From contig NZ_BBJU01000014.1 in the NCBI RefSeq assembly GCF_000739935.1, forward strand, positions 1 to 64,000: DNA of 64,000 nt, given 5' to 3'. This document shows positions 46,480-57,453 of this stretch, in pieces. This DNA is from Agrobacterium rubi TR3 = NBRC 13261 (GTDB lineage: Bacteria > Pseudomonadota > Alphaproteobacteria > Rhizobiales > Rhizobiaceae). The notes beneath the pieces are model-generated. The model ran no database searches. It was not told the DNA's origin and worked only from the letters and a program-made list of their open reading frames with translations. The stretch's first letter is position 1. Each line of letters opens with the position of its first letter. The position numbers were made by a program, and so were the translations under genes.

Positions 46480-47103
46480 CTATCTTGATGACTTCTGCTG
46501 GAGCCTGTGGGTGAGCAGGCGGCTCATCCGTGCATCGAAATTTTTCGACTCGACCACGTCGAAACGCATCTGGTCTTTGTCATGCGCATTCATGACCTCC
46601 TGCGTTGTTTTCGTGACAAGTGCCTGCATCTCCTCACAACTATCTTGCGGGCGAAGCGATTGTAACCGTTTGTCGAGGGTGCGGGCATAATTGCGAGCGA
46701 TTTCCGCATGCCGCTCCTCGTGTCGTTTGATATCAGCTGATAACGTGTCCCAGATGAGAGCCAGATCGGCTGTCGTGCGACGTCGATTTGTCCAGCGCGG
46801 CAACAGAATTTTCGTGTGGAGTTTTACCTCTACCGTGCCGACGCCGCATTTTCGGTCTTTTTCGACATAGGTGATTTCGCCACCGAACTTGATTTCCGTG
46901 GCACCCGGGTGACGCGCGCCTGTCGCCTTTGTCATCGGCCCTCGGTGAGAAAGCTCATGATCCAAATCCTCTGCCGTCTTGCCGCCAATACTGAAATAGG
47001 AGAAGGATTTGGTCATCACCGCTTCCGCATCTGCGGATTGCGGAAGCGTCAGTAGCAGGGTTAGAGAGAGGAGGGCGCAAACTGCGCGGTAGTGGTGCTT
47101 CAT
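46480..47103 (-). CDS. DUF922 secreted putative metalloprotease
   Basis: 207 residues with a signal peptide (VCALLSLTLLLTLPQSADA). The mature part is DUF922-like: YFSIGGKTAEDLDHELSHRGP, then GEITYVEKDRKCGVGTVEVKLHTKILLPRW, and an HEERHAEIARNYA helix that matches the HExxH zinc-protease pattern. Two Cys (RKCGVG, DSCEEM) may pair. Activity is predicted from the motif only. A GGAAGG ribosome binding site precedes the ATG. Confidence 0.85.
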   Translation of the reverse strand: MKHHYRAVCALLSLTLLLTLPQSADAEAVMTKSFSYFSIGGKTAEDLDHELSHRGPMTKATGARHPGATEIKFGGEITYVEKDRKCGVGTVEVKLHTKILLPRWTNRRRTTADLALIWDTLSADIKRHEERHAEIARNYARTLDKRLQSLRPQDSCEEMQALVTKTTQEVMNAHDKDQMRFDVVESKNFDARMSRLLTHRLQQKSSR

Positions 47104-47309
47104 TGCCCGGCCTTCCGGTTGAACTTGACGGATGATTGCGGCATAGAGCGGCCAGCGTGATGCGGGGTGGAGGGACCACGCTCCAACGCGTCGAGCCTAT
47201 GCATTGCGATTGCCGAAATTCGATTTGGATTTCAACGGCAATGCTGTAGGCGGAGTGAAGGCGATATGAATGGTGGGCACTCCGTTGTTCCCGAAAGGCG
47301 TTACGTTCC

Positions 47310-48176
47310 GTGATAACAGCCAGTGACAATGTGTGGCAAGTCGCACATGGGCGCTCCCTGAAACTTGATGGGGATGGCCTTATTATGGCTATCGTCAATG
47401 CGACACCGGATTCGTTTTCAGACGGTGGTCGATACCTAGGCGAAGAACGAGCCGTGTCTCACGCGCTGGCCTGCGTAAGGGATGGTGCCCATATCATCGA
47501 TATCGGTGGAGAATCGACGCGGCCTGGTGCGGAGCCCGTGACGGCGCAGCAAGAGCAGGACCGTGTTCTTCCGGTCATCGAGTGTTTGGCGAAAGAAACC
47601 GATGTTTTGATTTCGATCGATACCTATCGAGCGGAAACGGCAAAGCTGGCCGTGGAGGCGGGCGCTCACATCGTCAACGATGTCTTCGGTCTGCAAAAAG
47701 ATGAGAAGATGGCGGGCGCGGTGGCCAGCACGGGTGCGGGCGTCTGCATCATGCATACGGGGCGAGAGCGGCAGACACTGCCCGACGTTATCGCCGACCA
47801 GTTCGCGTTTCTCAACCACTCGCTCGACATCGCGGCCAAGGCCGGCATTTCCCGCAACGCGATTATGCTCGACCCAGGTTTTGGTTTTGCCAAGGACACC
47901 ACTGAAAACGTCGCGCTCATGTCGCGTTTCGATGAGCTTGCCGCTTTCGGTCTGCCTATTCTGGCGGGCACGTCGCGCAAGCGCTTTATCGGTGCTCTGA
48001 CGGAACGTGATGACGCGGAAGAGAGAGATGTCGGCACGGCGGCAACCACTGCCATTCTTCGCCTAGCGGGCGCTCATGTTTTCCGTGTACACAATGTAGC
48101 GATGACGCGTGACGCCCTCACAATAGCAGACGCCATTCTGGCGCATAAAAAACAAAACGGGGAGGGGCGATATTGA
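47310..48176 (+). CDS. folP: Dihydropteroate synthase
   Basis: Joins p-aminobenzoate to hydroxymethyl-dihydropterin pyrophosphate; target of sulfonamides. TIM barrel of 288 residues: IMAIVNATPDSFSDGG, IIDIGGESTRPGAEPV, ISIDTYRAETA, IVNDVFG, and LDPGFGFAKDTTEN, GTSRKRFIG and the final RVHNV. The start is a GTG at 47310; no other start fits the family. The stop overlaps the folB start (TTGA), making the three fol genes one translationally coupled operon. Confidence 0.95.
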   Translation: MITASDNVWQVAHGRSLKLDGDGLIMAIVNATPDSFSDGGRYLGEERAVSHALACVRDGAHIIDIGGESTRPGAEPVTAQQEQDRVLPVIECLAKETDVLISIDTYRAETAKLAVEAGAHIVNDVFGLQKDEKMAGAVASTGAGVCIMHTGRERQTLPDVIADQFAFLNHSLDIAAKAGISRNAIMLDPGFGFAKDTTENVALMSRFDELAAFGLPILAGTSRKRFIGALTERDDAEERDVGTAATTAILRLAGAHVFRVHNVAMTRDALTIADAILAHKKQNGEGRY

Positions 48177-48538
48177 GCCTTTATACGATACTTTTGAAGA
48201 ACTGTTCGTTTTTCGCCCGCCACGGTTTGCTGGAGCAGGAGGAAACGCTGGGTCAGCGCTTCTTCGTGGATGCGGAGATGGAGGTCGAGGCCGGAAACGC
48301 ACTCGAGACCGACGACATCCAAAACACGGTCGATTATGGCGTTGCTTTTGCCGTGATCGAGAAGATCGTGGCTGGCCAGAGGCGGTACCTCATCGAAGCC
48401 CTGGCGAACGACATCGCCACGGCGTTGCGCAGCCGTTATCCGCAGATCGTGCGCGTAAAAATCACGGTACGCAAGCCATCAGCACCCGTTCCCGGCATTC
48501 TCGATTATGCGCAGGTCAGCATAGAGCAGCATGGGTGA
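48173..48538 (+). CDS. folB: Dihydroneopterin aldolase
   Basis: Folate enzyme (121 residues) that cleaves dihydroneopterin to hydroxymethyl-dihydropterin and glycolaldehyde. Seen: FFARHGLLEQEETLGQRFFVDAEME with the conserved Glu, DTVDYG-like NTVDYGVAF, and LIEALANDIATAL; the catalytic Lys is in VRVKITVRKPSAPVPG. The start is a TTG at 48173, overlapping the folP stop, behind a GGGAGGGG ribosome binding site. It overlaps folK by 8 bases. Confidence 0.93.
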   Translation: MSLYTILLKNCSFFARHGLLEQEETLGQRFFVDAEMEVEAGNALETDDIQNTVDYGVAFAVIEKIVAGQRRYLIEALANDIATALRSRYPQIVRVKITVRKPSAPVPGILDYAQVSIEQHG

Positions 48539-49058
48539 TGGCATGACTTTGGCAGCACTGGGCCTGGGTGGTAATCTCGGCGATCCGCCCGCTGCGATGG
48601 CGCAGGCGCTCGACGCCATTTCGCGCCATGACCATTGCCGCTTGGTAGCCGTGTCGCAGCTTTACAGCACGCCGCCTTGGGGCAATACGGATCAGGCCGA
48701 CTTCTTCAACTGTTGTGCCCTTGTCGAGACCTCGCTGGAACCGGAGGCGCTTCTGGACCTCTGCCTCGACATCGAGCGGGGAATGAAGCGCGTTCGCGAC
48801 GAACGTTGGGGACCGCGCACCATCGACATCGACGTGCTGACCTATGGCGATGCCGACATCGTCACCGAACGCGTCGAGATTCCGCATCCGCGCATGACTG
48901 AGCGGGCATTCGTTTTGATACCTCTGTCCGATATCGCACCGGACTTGGTGGTTAAAGACCGAACGATTGCTGACTGGCTTGACGATGCGGATACGACCGG
49001 CATCAAACGCGCAAACAAAAAACGGGAGTGGTGGGCACTCCCGTTTTCGTCAGTCTGA
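48531..49058 (+). CDS. folK: 2-amino-4-hydroxy-6-hydroxymethyldihydropteridine pyrophosphokinase
   Basis: Pyrophosphorylates hydroxymethyl-dihydropterin, feeding FolP. 175 residues with LGLGGNLGDPPAAMAQALDAI, YSTPPWGNTDQADFFNCCALVETSL, RWGPRTIDIDVLTYG and the IPHPRMTERAFVLIPLSDIAP block. ATG 48531 overlaps folB; ATG 48543 is a possible later start that begins nearer the conserved ALGLGGN. The last codons contain the operon's terminator hairpin. Confidence 0.94.
   Translation: MGDGMTLAALGLGGNLGDPPAAMAQALDAISRHDHCRLVAVSQLYSTPPWGNTDQADFFNCCALVETSLEPEALLDLCLDIERGMKRVRDERWGPRTIDIDVLTYGDADIVTERVEIPHPRMTERAFVLIPLSDIAPDLVVKDRTIADWLDDADTTGIKRANKKREWWALPFSSV
49021..49049 (+). terminator. Terminator hairpin inside the 3' end of folK
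   Basis: AACGGGAGTG (49021-49030) pairs with CACTCCCGTT (49036-49045), loop GTGGG, then TTCG. The A run to the left (to about 49015) makes it usable in the other direction also. The hairpin lies within folK codons, ahead of the stop at 49056-49058. Confidence 0.7.
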
Positions 49059-49072
49059 GTTGATGTGTCGGA

Positions 49073-49627
49073 TTATGGTTTGATCGATCCGACCGGCATC
49101 TGATCGATGTTGCGGGCCAGTGTCAGTCCGATCACCGGGACCATCTGGTCTGCGACCTTGACGGAAATCGTGATGTTCATGGATGTGTTGTTGGTCACGC
49201 GGGCAACCATGGCACCATTCAGCTTGGCGCGGTTGATGCCGACAACGACCTTGTCGCCGCTGACCTGGCCCGAAACGATATCAAGTCCTTTGCCTTCTGA
49301 GCCGTCCAAGAACTTGCCTTCGTAGCTGTTGCCCTTCTTGGCAATGACAGCGGACATGGGTTGCTTGAAGACGCCAACGCGGCATGTGCCACCTAGCTTG
49401 ATGCCGGTTTCTTTGTCGCCAATCGGCTCGCCGGTCAGGTCGCAGGTGAACTTGGTGCCTTTGTATTTGCCCGCAACGATTTCGCCGGGGCCAGACCAGG
49501 CGCCGGCAACGGAGCCGAAGAACACGTCATCACGTGAAGCGGCCTGGACGTCTGAGACGGCAAGTCCGCCACTGACGGTCATTACGGCGGCAAGTCCGCC
49601 CAGTAGCGAAAAGAAGCGCGAATACAT
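49073..49627 (-). CDS. Secreted hypothetical protein (184 residues)
   Basis: Signal peptide (FFSLLGGLAAVMTVSGGLAVSDVQA) then a mature part of about 155 residues, mostly predicted beta (GAWSGPGEIVAGKYKGTKFTCDLTGEP, GGTCRVGVFKQPMSAVI, EGKGLDIVSGQVSGDKVVVGINRAKLNGAMVARV). Two Cys in TCDL and TCRV could form a disulfide. No family recognised. ATG 49627 is chosen for the AGGGAAAG upstream and the signal peptide; the frame continues to 49711. Converges with folK. Confidence 0.75.
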   Translation of the reverse strand: MYSRFFSLLGGLAAVMTVSGGLAVSDVQAASRDDVFFGSVAGAWSGPGEIVAGKYKGTKFTCDLTGEPIGDKETGIKLGGTCRVGVFKQPMSAVIAKKGNSYEGKFLDGSEGKGLDIVSGQVSGDKVVVGINRAKLNGAMVARVTNNTSMNITISVKVADQMVPVIGLTLARNIDQMPVGSIKP

Positions 49628-49757
49628 GATACTTTCCCTGGCGAATTGGCCGCTGTGTGTGAGTATCAATTTATGTCGCGAATGGTTAATGCTTGGTTTA
49701 ATTCCACGCAATTAGCCGCTGGCATCGTAACCTTTCGGGGCAGCGAAGCCTTGCAGA

Positions 49758-50831
49758 TCAGGGCTTTTCGATGGTTTTGGCACCTCTTAAATCAGGTGTG
49801 AGATCGGATACGAAGTCACCGATGCCCGGACGTTTCAGTGCCTTGAAAGGCAAGGGGCGGCACAGATCCATGGCGGCGATGCCGATTCGGGCTGTCATCA
49901 AGCCGTTGATCACGCCTTCGCCCAATCGCGCCGAAAGCCGCGAGGCGAGGCCATGGCCAAGCACCTGTTGCGCAATGCCGTCGCCCACCGCGATCGAGCC
50001 TGTGACGGCCAGATGGGCGATGACATCGCGCAGCAGCCGCAACATGCCGAGCGTGCCAGGACGGCCGCCATAAAGCTCTGCCATCGTGCGCACCAGCCTT
50101 GTGACCTCGAACAGCACATAGGCGAGATCGACCACAGCGCGCGGGCTGACCGCCGTCACCACGGAGACGCGCTTGGACGAGTTCAATATGAGAGCACGCG
50201 CCTGCCGGTCAAGCGGGCTCAACAGCTCGCGTTCGGCAAGGTCGATGAGGTGAGGACCATCGATTACATCGTTTTCAGTGTCCTTCAGCGCCGCGCGGCC
50301 TCTGGCGGTTTCAGCGCGGTGAGACAGGATGGCGTTCAGCCTGACAATAACAGCGCGGGCGGCTGACGGCTTTTTTTCGAGTGCCGCTTTTTCCGCATCC
50401 AGTTTCAGCGACTGAACGGCATTGAGCCGCATGATGCCCATCGCCTCGCGCCCAACCAGAACAAGGACGGCGAAGATGGCGATGACAAGTGCTGCACTTG
50501 CGGTGTAGCCCAGCCAATCGGACCGCGAAAACAGATCGCGTATCAGCTGGTCGGCCCACACTCCGAAAGCAAGCGAGAGAAGCACGCCAAAGGCCCCGAT
50601 CGCCAGCTTGCCGAAGGAGAAACGGTGCTTGCGGGGCGTTGCAATGGGAAGGGCCGCAGCGTCAATTTCTTCTGGACCGATGAACGGGTCTTCCTCATCC
50701 GGTGTCATGGAGATGTCAGCATCGAAGCTGCGCGGTGCGCGTTTCGGTTCTGCGGCTCGGTCTGCTGCAGGTTCGCTTTCGAGCGTGAAGGCGGCGGGTC
50801 TGCGACTTGTCGGGGTGGCGTCGTCTTTCAT
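49758..50831 (-). CDS. ycjF: YcjF family (TIGR01620/DUF697) membrane protein
   Basis: 357 residues. A disordered charged N-terminus (about 1-75) precedes two membrane segments (FGKLAIGAFGVLLSLAFGVWA and YTASAALVIAIFAVLVLVG), a helical part, and a C-terminal DUF697-like domain (PRAVVDLAYVLFEVTRLVRTMAELYGGRPGTLGMLRLLRDV and NGLMTARIGIAAMDLCRPLPF). Found beside ycjX, whose stop it overlaps (ATGA), across proteobacteria; the pair's role is poorly defined, with links to envelope stress in enterobacteria. Confidence 0.9.
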   Translation of the reverse strand: MKDDATPTSRRPAAFTLESEPAADRAAEPKRAPRSFDADISMTPDEEDPFIGPEEIDAAALPIATPRKHRFSFGKLAIGAFGVLLSLAFGVWADQLIRDLFSRSDWLGYTASAALVIAIFAVLVLVGREAMGIMRLNAVQSLKLDAEKAALEKKPSAARAVIVRLNAILSHRAETARGRAALKDTENDVIDGPHLIDLAERELLSPLDRQARALILNSSKRVSVVTAVSPRAVVDLAYVLFEVTRLVRTMAELYGGRPGTLGMLRLLRDVIAHLAVTGSIAVGDGIAQQVLGHGLASRLSARLGEGVINGLMTARIGIAAMDLCRPLPFKALKRPGIGDFVSDLTPDLRGAKTIEKP

Positions 50832-52303
50832 GCGAGTTTATCTCCGAACAGGAACTGCATGGCGCGATCGAGCCTGATGTGCGGAACGGAAAGTTTGATG
50901 CCGCCGGTGCTTTCCTCTAGCTTGGGTGGGCGGAAGCGCACGACATTCACATCCGGCAAGCTGGCCGCTTCACCTTCGACATCAAGCACGCGGAACATCG
51001 GTTCAGGGTCTTCGGGCAGATCGCCGGGGAAAATGGCTGTGGTGCGATTGCCATCGAAAACCTCGCCGTTGATCTTTTCGCCTGACATGGGTGTTCCCAC
51101 AATCACGGGCAACGATTGGCCGTCCTGACGAACGCTCGCCTCCTTGGTGGCGCGAACCGACGCCAAGGCCATGACTTCGATGCCCGCACCACTCATGCCG
51201 ATCGTGGTGATCGCGCGGTCCACCAGACGGCGTGTCAGGTTTTCCAGCCGGTCGTGGCTTTCGTGATGAAGATGGTCGGCCTTTGTTGCGGCGACCAAAA
51301 CCTTGTCGATGCGTCGGCCAATCAATGATGATAACAGGCTGTTCTTGCCGGGCCGGAAGCAGGCGAGCACGTCACCCAAAGCTCTCTCAAGGTCCTGCAC
51401 CGCTTCCGGTCCGCGATTGACGGCCTGTAGCGCGTCTATCAGCACGATCTGACGATCCAGCCGAGCAAAATGCTCGCGGAAGAAGGGTTTGACCACGATG
51501 GATTTGTACGCCTCGTAGCGACGTTCCATCATGGCGCGCAAAGAGCCTTTCGGCGCTTTCTCATCTGTGAGGCCGGGAAGCGGAGAAAAGGTGAGGGCAG
51601 GCGACCCTTCGAGATCACCCGGCATCAGAAAGCGTCCGGGCGGTAGCGTCGAGAGCGAGCGCTCATCCGACTTGCAAACGCGAAGATAGGCAGCAAAGCT
51701 TTCCGCCAGTCTGCGCGCCGTCATTTCATCGGCAGGCGCGTTGATGTCGAGCGAATGGGCGATCTCCAGCCAGTCGCGGGCAAGATCGGCGCGCACGCCG
51801 CCACCAGCCAGCGCCACGGTGGCGTCGCTGAACGTCTTGTAGTCCTGGTTCAGCAACGGCAGGTCCAGCAGCCATTCGCCGGGGTAATCGACGATATCGA
51901 TGGCGAGTTTTCCCGATGAGAACCAGCGACCCCAGCCACTCGCGCTTTGATAGTCAAGCGTGATGCGCAGCTCGGAGATCGCGCGAGTGGAATCCGGCCA
52001 GATACGGTCCCGCACCAGCGCCTGAATATGATCTTCATACTGAAAGCGCGGAATAGCATCGTCCGGCTGTGGTTCGAGCTGCACGTTCGAGACGCGCCCG
52101 GAGCGAATGGCTTCAAACAGCGGCAGGCGGCCACCATTCAGAAGGTTGTGAACGAGCGACGAGATGAAAACCGTCTTGCCCGCACGCGAAAGCCCCGTCA
52201 CGCCCAGCCGCAAGGTCGGATTGGTCAGTGCGCTTGCGCGGTCTGCCAGATTGTCGATCGCAATCAGCGCGCTATCGGTGACGGAGGTAAAGGATGGCGG
52301 CAA
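50828..52303 (-). CDS. ycjX: YcjX family ATPase/GTPase-like protein
   Basis: 491 residues with a P-loop near the N-terminus (LGVTGLSRAGKTVFISSLVHNLLNGGRLP) and a DxxG-like VDYPGEWLLDLPLL. Later blocks include QIVLIDALQAVNRGPEAVQDLERAL and VLVAATKADHLHHE, which resembles a GTPase specificity TKAD motif. The start is a TTG at 52303, giving MPPSFTSVTDSAL. Coupled to ycjF by a 4-base overlap. Function unknown; nucleotide binding is predicted from motifs. Confidence 0.9.
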   Translation of the reverse strand: MPPSFTSVTDSALIAIDNLADRASALTNPTLRLGVTGLSRAGKTVFISSLVHNLLNGGRLPLFEAIRSGRVSNVQLEPQPDDAIPRFQYEDHIQALVRDRIWPDSTRAISELRITLDYQSASGWGRWFSSGKLAIDIVDYPGEWLLDLPLLNQDYKTFSDATVALAGGGVRADLARDWLEIAHSLDINAPADEMTARRLAESFAAYLRVCKSDERSLSTLPPGRFLMPGDLEGSPALTFSPLPGLTDEKAPKGSLRAMMERRYEAYKSIVVKPFFREHFARLDRQIVLIDALQAVNRGPEAVQDLERALGDVLACFRPGKNSLLSSLIGRRIDKVLVAATKADHLHHESHDRLENLTRRLVDRAITTIGMSGAGIEVMALASVRATKEASVRQDGQSLPVIVGTPMSGEKINGEVFDGNRTTAIFPGDLPEDPEPMFRVLDVEGEAASLPDVNVVRFRPPKLEESTGGIKLSVPHIRLDRAMQFLFGDKLA

Positions 52304-52406
52304 TGAATGTTTCCCACAAAATATTTCAACGTTCTGGAAATATATAGGTCGGCGGCTTGCCCAAAAAAGAAGCGGCTCCGGGAAAGTTTTGCAAGGCTGT
52401 CAGAGG

Positions 52407-52916
52407 TCAGGGCGCGATGAATTCCCGCATCTGCCATCGTGCAGCGTCGGCGTTGCTTTCGGATGCGGCATCAAGCACCACAAGCCCGGCCGTCGGAAAT
52501 CCATTTGGAAGGGTGTGCTCCATTCCATGTGTCCCCAGCAAAGCCTCGGCGACGGCCTCGATGGTCGGGTTATGGCCGACCAGCATGACCGATTGTGCCG
52601 AGCTATGCCCGGAGATTAGCGCAAGGTAGGTCTCGACTTGAGCGTTGTACATCTCATCGACATAGGTGATCTCGAAGGCATCATTGAAGGCCCGCCTGAC
52701 GGCCTGCGCCGTTTCCCGGCATCGAACTGCAGTAGAACTGAGAACAACGTCGGGAACAAAGCCTCTTGTCGCCATGCGCTCACCGATCAGTTCGGCTTCG
52801 GCGTAACCCTTGTTGTCGAGTTGTCGGTCGAAGTCGTGCTCGCCCGGATTTGCCCAGGCAGCATTCGCGTGGCGCAACAAGTAGACCCGGAATGGTGGCG
52901 GTTGAAGCACTGGCAT
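52407..52916 (-). CDS. Histidine phosphatase family protein (SixA-like)
   Basis: 169 residues of the histidine phosphatase superfamily, SixA branch. The phosphate-accepting His is in YLLRHANAAWANP; the second His is in VMLVGHNPTIEAVAEAL; the Arg and Glu of the core are in STAVRCRETAQAVRRAF. SixA-type enzymes remove phosphate from Hpt domains or other phosphohistidines; an orphan Hpt protein is encoded 7 kb away, though a link is speculative. It stands 103 bases upstream of ycjX on the same strand. Confidence 0.88.
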   Translation of the reverse strand: MPVLQPPPFRVYLLRHANAAWANPGEHDFDRQLDNKGYAEAELIGERMATRGFVPDVVLSSTAVRCRETAQAVRRAFNDAFEITYVDEMYNAQVETYLALISGHSSAQSVMLVGHNPTIEAVAEALLGTHGMEHTLPNGFPTAGLVVLDAASESNADAARWQMREFIAP

Positions 52917-53183
52917 GTCCGGATATCCTACTCGACTTTAAACATCGCCCAGCAGCCTTACATGAATAGACGGGTACCTCGCAAGTGGCGTCCGGTATAG
53001 GCAAGTCCTGATAATGTGATGAAAGAAATAATCCGTGTTTTGCGAATAGAGCTTAAAAAATAACCCTTTAGCTGAATTTTATGACAGATTTAAAAATGTC
53101 CGAAAACTGTTCTGCGCACTTGAACGGCCATACGTCATTGGAGTATACCCGCGCAATATGAGATGTTCTTCGAGGAGAATCGC

Positions 53184-53603
53184 GTGAGTGAGAAGATCGA
53201 TCTTAGCAGCTATGTGCTCTCGGAAAACGATGAGTTCATGAATGCCAATCAGCGGGCCTATTTCAGGTCCAAGCTGATTGCCTGGAAGAACGACATTTTG
53301 AGAGAAGCGCGGGAGACCCTTGGTCATCTCGCAGAAGAAAGTGCCAACCACCCCGACTTGGCAGACAGGGCATCATCTGAAACAGACCGGGCCATCGAAC
53401 TGCGTGCCCGCGACCGTCAGAGAAAACTCATCTCAAAAATCGACGCTGCTCTTCAGCGCATTGACGATGGCACTTACGGCTACTGTGAAGAAACAGGCGA
53501 GCCCATCGGCATCAAAAGACTGGATGCCCGCCCCATCGCCACACTCTCCATCGAAGCCCAGGAACGCCACGAGCGCCGTGAGAAAGTCTACCGCGACGAG
53601 TGA
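53184..53603 (+). CDS. dksA: RNA polymerase-binding transcription factor DksA (single-Cys form)
   Basis: 139 residues; binds the RNA polymerase secondary channel and potentiates ppGpp. Coiled-coil arm: AYFRSKLIAWKNDILREARETLGHLAEE, tip residues near DLADRASSETDRA (conserved Asp and Ala). The zinc finger site keeps one Cys: CEETG, where E. coli has CxxC, and TLSIEAQ where E. coli has CIDC. So zinc is likely not bound, or bound differently. GTG 53184 follows GAGGAGAAT; ATG 53163 is an alternative. It converges with rne. Confidence 0.92.
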   Translation: MSEKIDLSSYVLSENDEFMNANQRAYFRSKLIAWKNDILREARETLGHLAEESANHPDLADRASSETDRAIELRARDRQRKLISKIDAALQRIDDGTYGYCEETGEPIGIKRLDARPIATLSIEAQERHERREKVYRDE

Positions 53604-53642
53604 GTGGTCTTACAGAGGTTTCTGAGATTTAAGAAATAGGAC

Positions 53643-53675
53643 GGCCGTTTCGGAAGCGAAGCGGCCTTTTCTTTT
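53643..53675 (+). terminator. Rho-independent terminator after dksA
   Basis: GGCCGTTTCG (53643-53652) pairs with CGAAGCGGCC (53657-53666, one U-G pair), a 10-bp stem with GAAG loop, followed by TTTTCTTTT. Confidence 0.9.
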
Positions 53676-53801
53676 GGGCGCATTGTTGTCGATTGCTGCT
53701 GACAAACGCGCTGGTGTTATCTCCTATCTTCGCGCCATCCAAGCGGACCCGTCCTTCACTCCATTGAGCGTGTTCGGATTTACTCAACCAATCGCATACC
53801 C

Positions 53802-53835
53802 CAAAAACGAAAGAGGCCCCGCCATGCGGAGCCTC
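53802..53835 (-). terminator. Rho-independent terminator after rne
   Basis: On the minus strand GAGGCTCCGC and GCGGGGCCTC (53813-53835, one mismatch) form a hairpin followed by TTTCGTTTTT. It begins 27 bases after the rne stop. Confidence 0.85.
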
Positions 53836-53861
53836 GATCTCTTGGGTTCTATCAGCGTGGC

Positions 53862-56816
<2,955 letters not shown>

Positions 56817-57453
56817 GTAAGCTGTGCTCCTCGGCGCAGCCCTGTCTTATACGAGAACAGGCCCGCCGCAGGGACGGGCCTTTCATCTATGGTCGAGGGT
56901 GTGCCGGAAATGAAGTTTCTTGCCCGGCGTCTGTAAACTGGCAGCATCCGAACACATGGCAGAGCATAAAGCCTGCTCGTTGTATCCGGTTCATATGAAA
57001 GCTGCTGCAACGACATCATTGGCCAAGCGAGAACGACTTTAATAAATAGACCCCGAAGGATCCGATGAAAATGCTCTCCTCGAGCGTGCGGTGGCATGCC
57101 ACCGGGTATTGTTCTGGCCACGGCCAGAATTGATCCAGTTTCAGGAGAAAAATGCAGCGACGGCAGATGATTGCCCGATTTTACAGCGCCAGCGTCTTTG
57201 TCGATTGGCAGCCGGCGGGCGTCTATCCCGTCAACACTTTTAACCCTCATTCCCGTTGTATGGTTTATCCGTCACAATAGCAATAGGGTGGCTAAATATG
57301 CCATATCGTTGGTGGAATTTCCCAGTTAAGAATTGCTTCACCATCGGCTGCGATTGTTGCGCGCCAGCGCAAATCAGGCCATTCTAAGACAGGAAAATGG
57401 GGCGATTTGGTTTAAGCGGCATCGAGATTTGTCGAAATAACTAAAATACGGAC
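56817..57453. other. Long divergent leader between rne and amiC
   Basis: 637 bases without a gene between divergent rne and the amidase gene. On the rne side several hairpins lie in series: GGCCCG/CGGGCC (56860-56880), CTGT/ACAG nearby (56841-56859), GGTGGC/GCCACC (57090-57103) and TTCTGGCC/GGCCAGAA (57112-57129). A long structured leader is what is known of rne genes that autoregulate through their own 5' UTR. A promoter cannot be placed with confidence; the likely transcription start lies beyond 57130. Confidence 0.5.
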
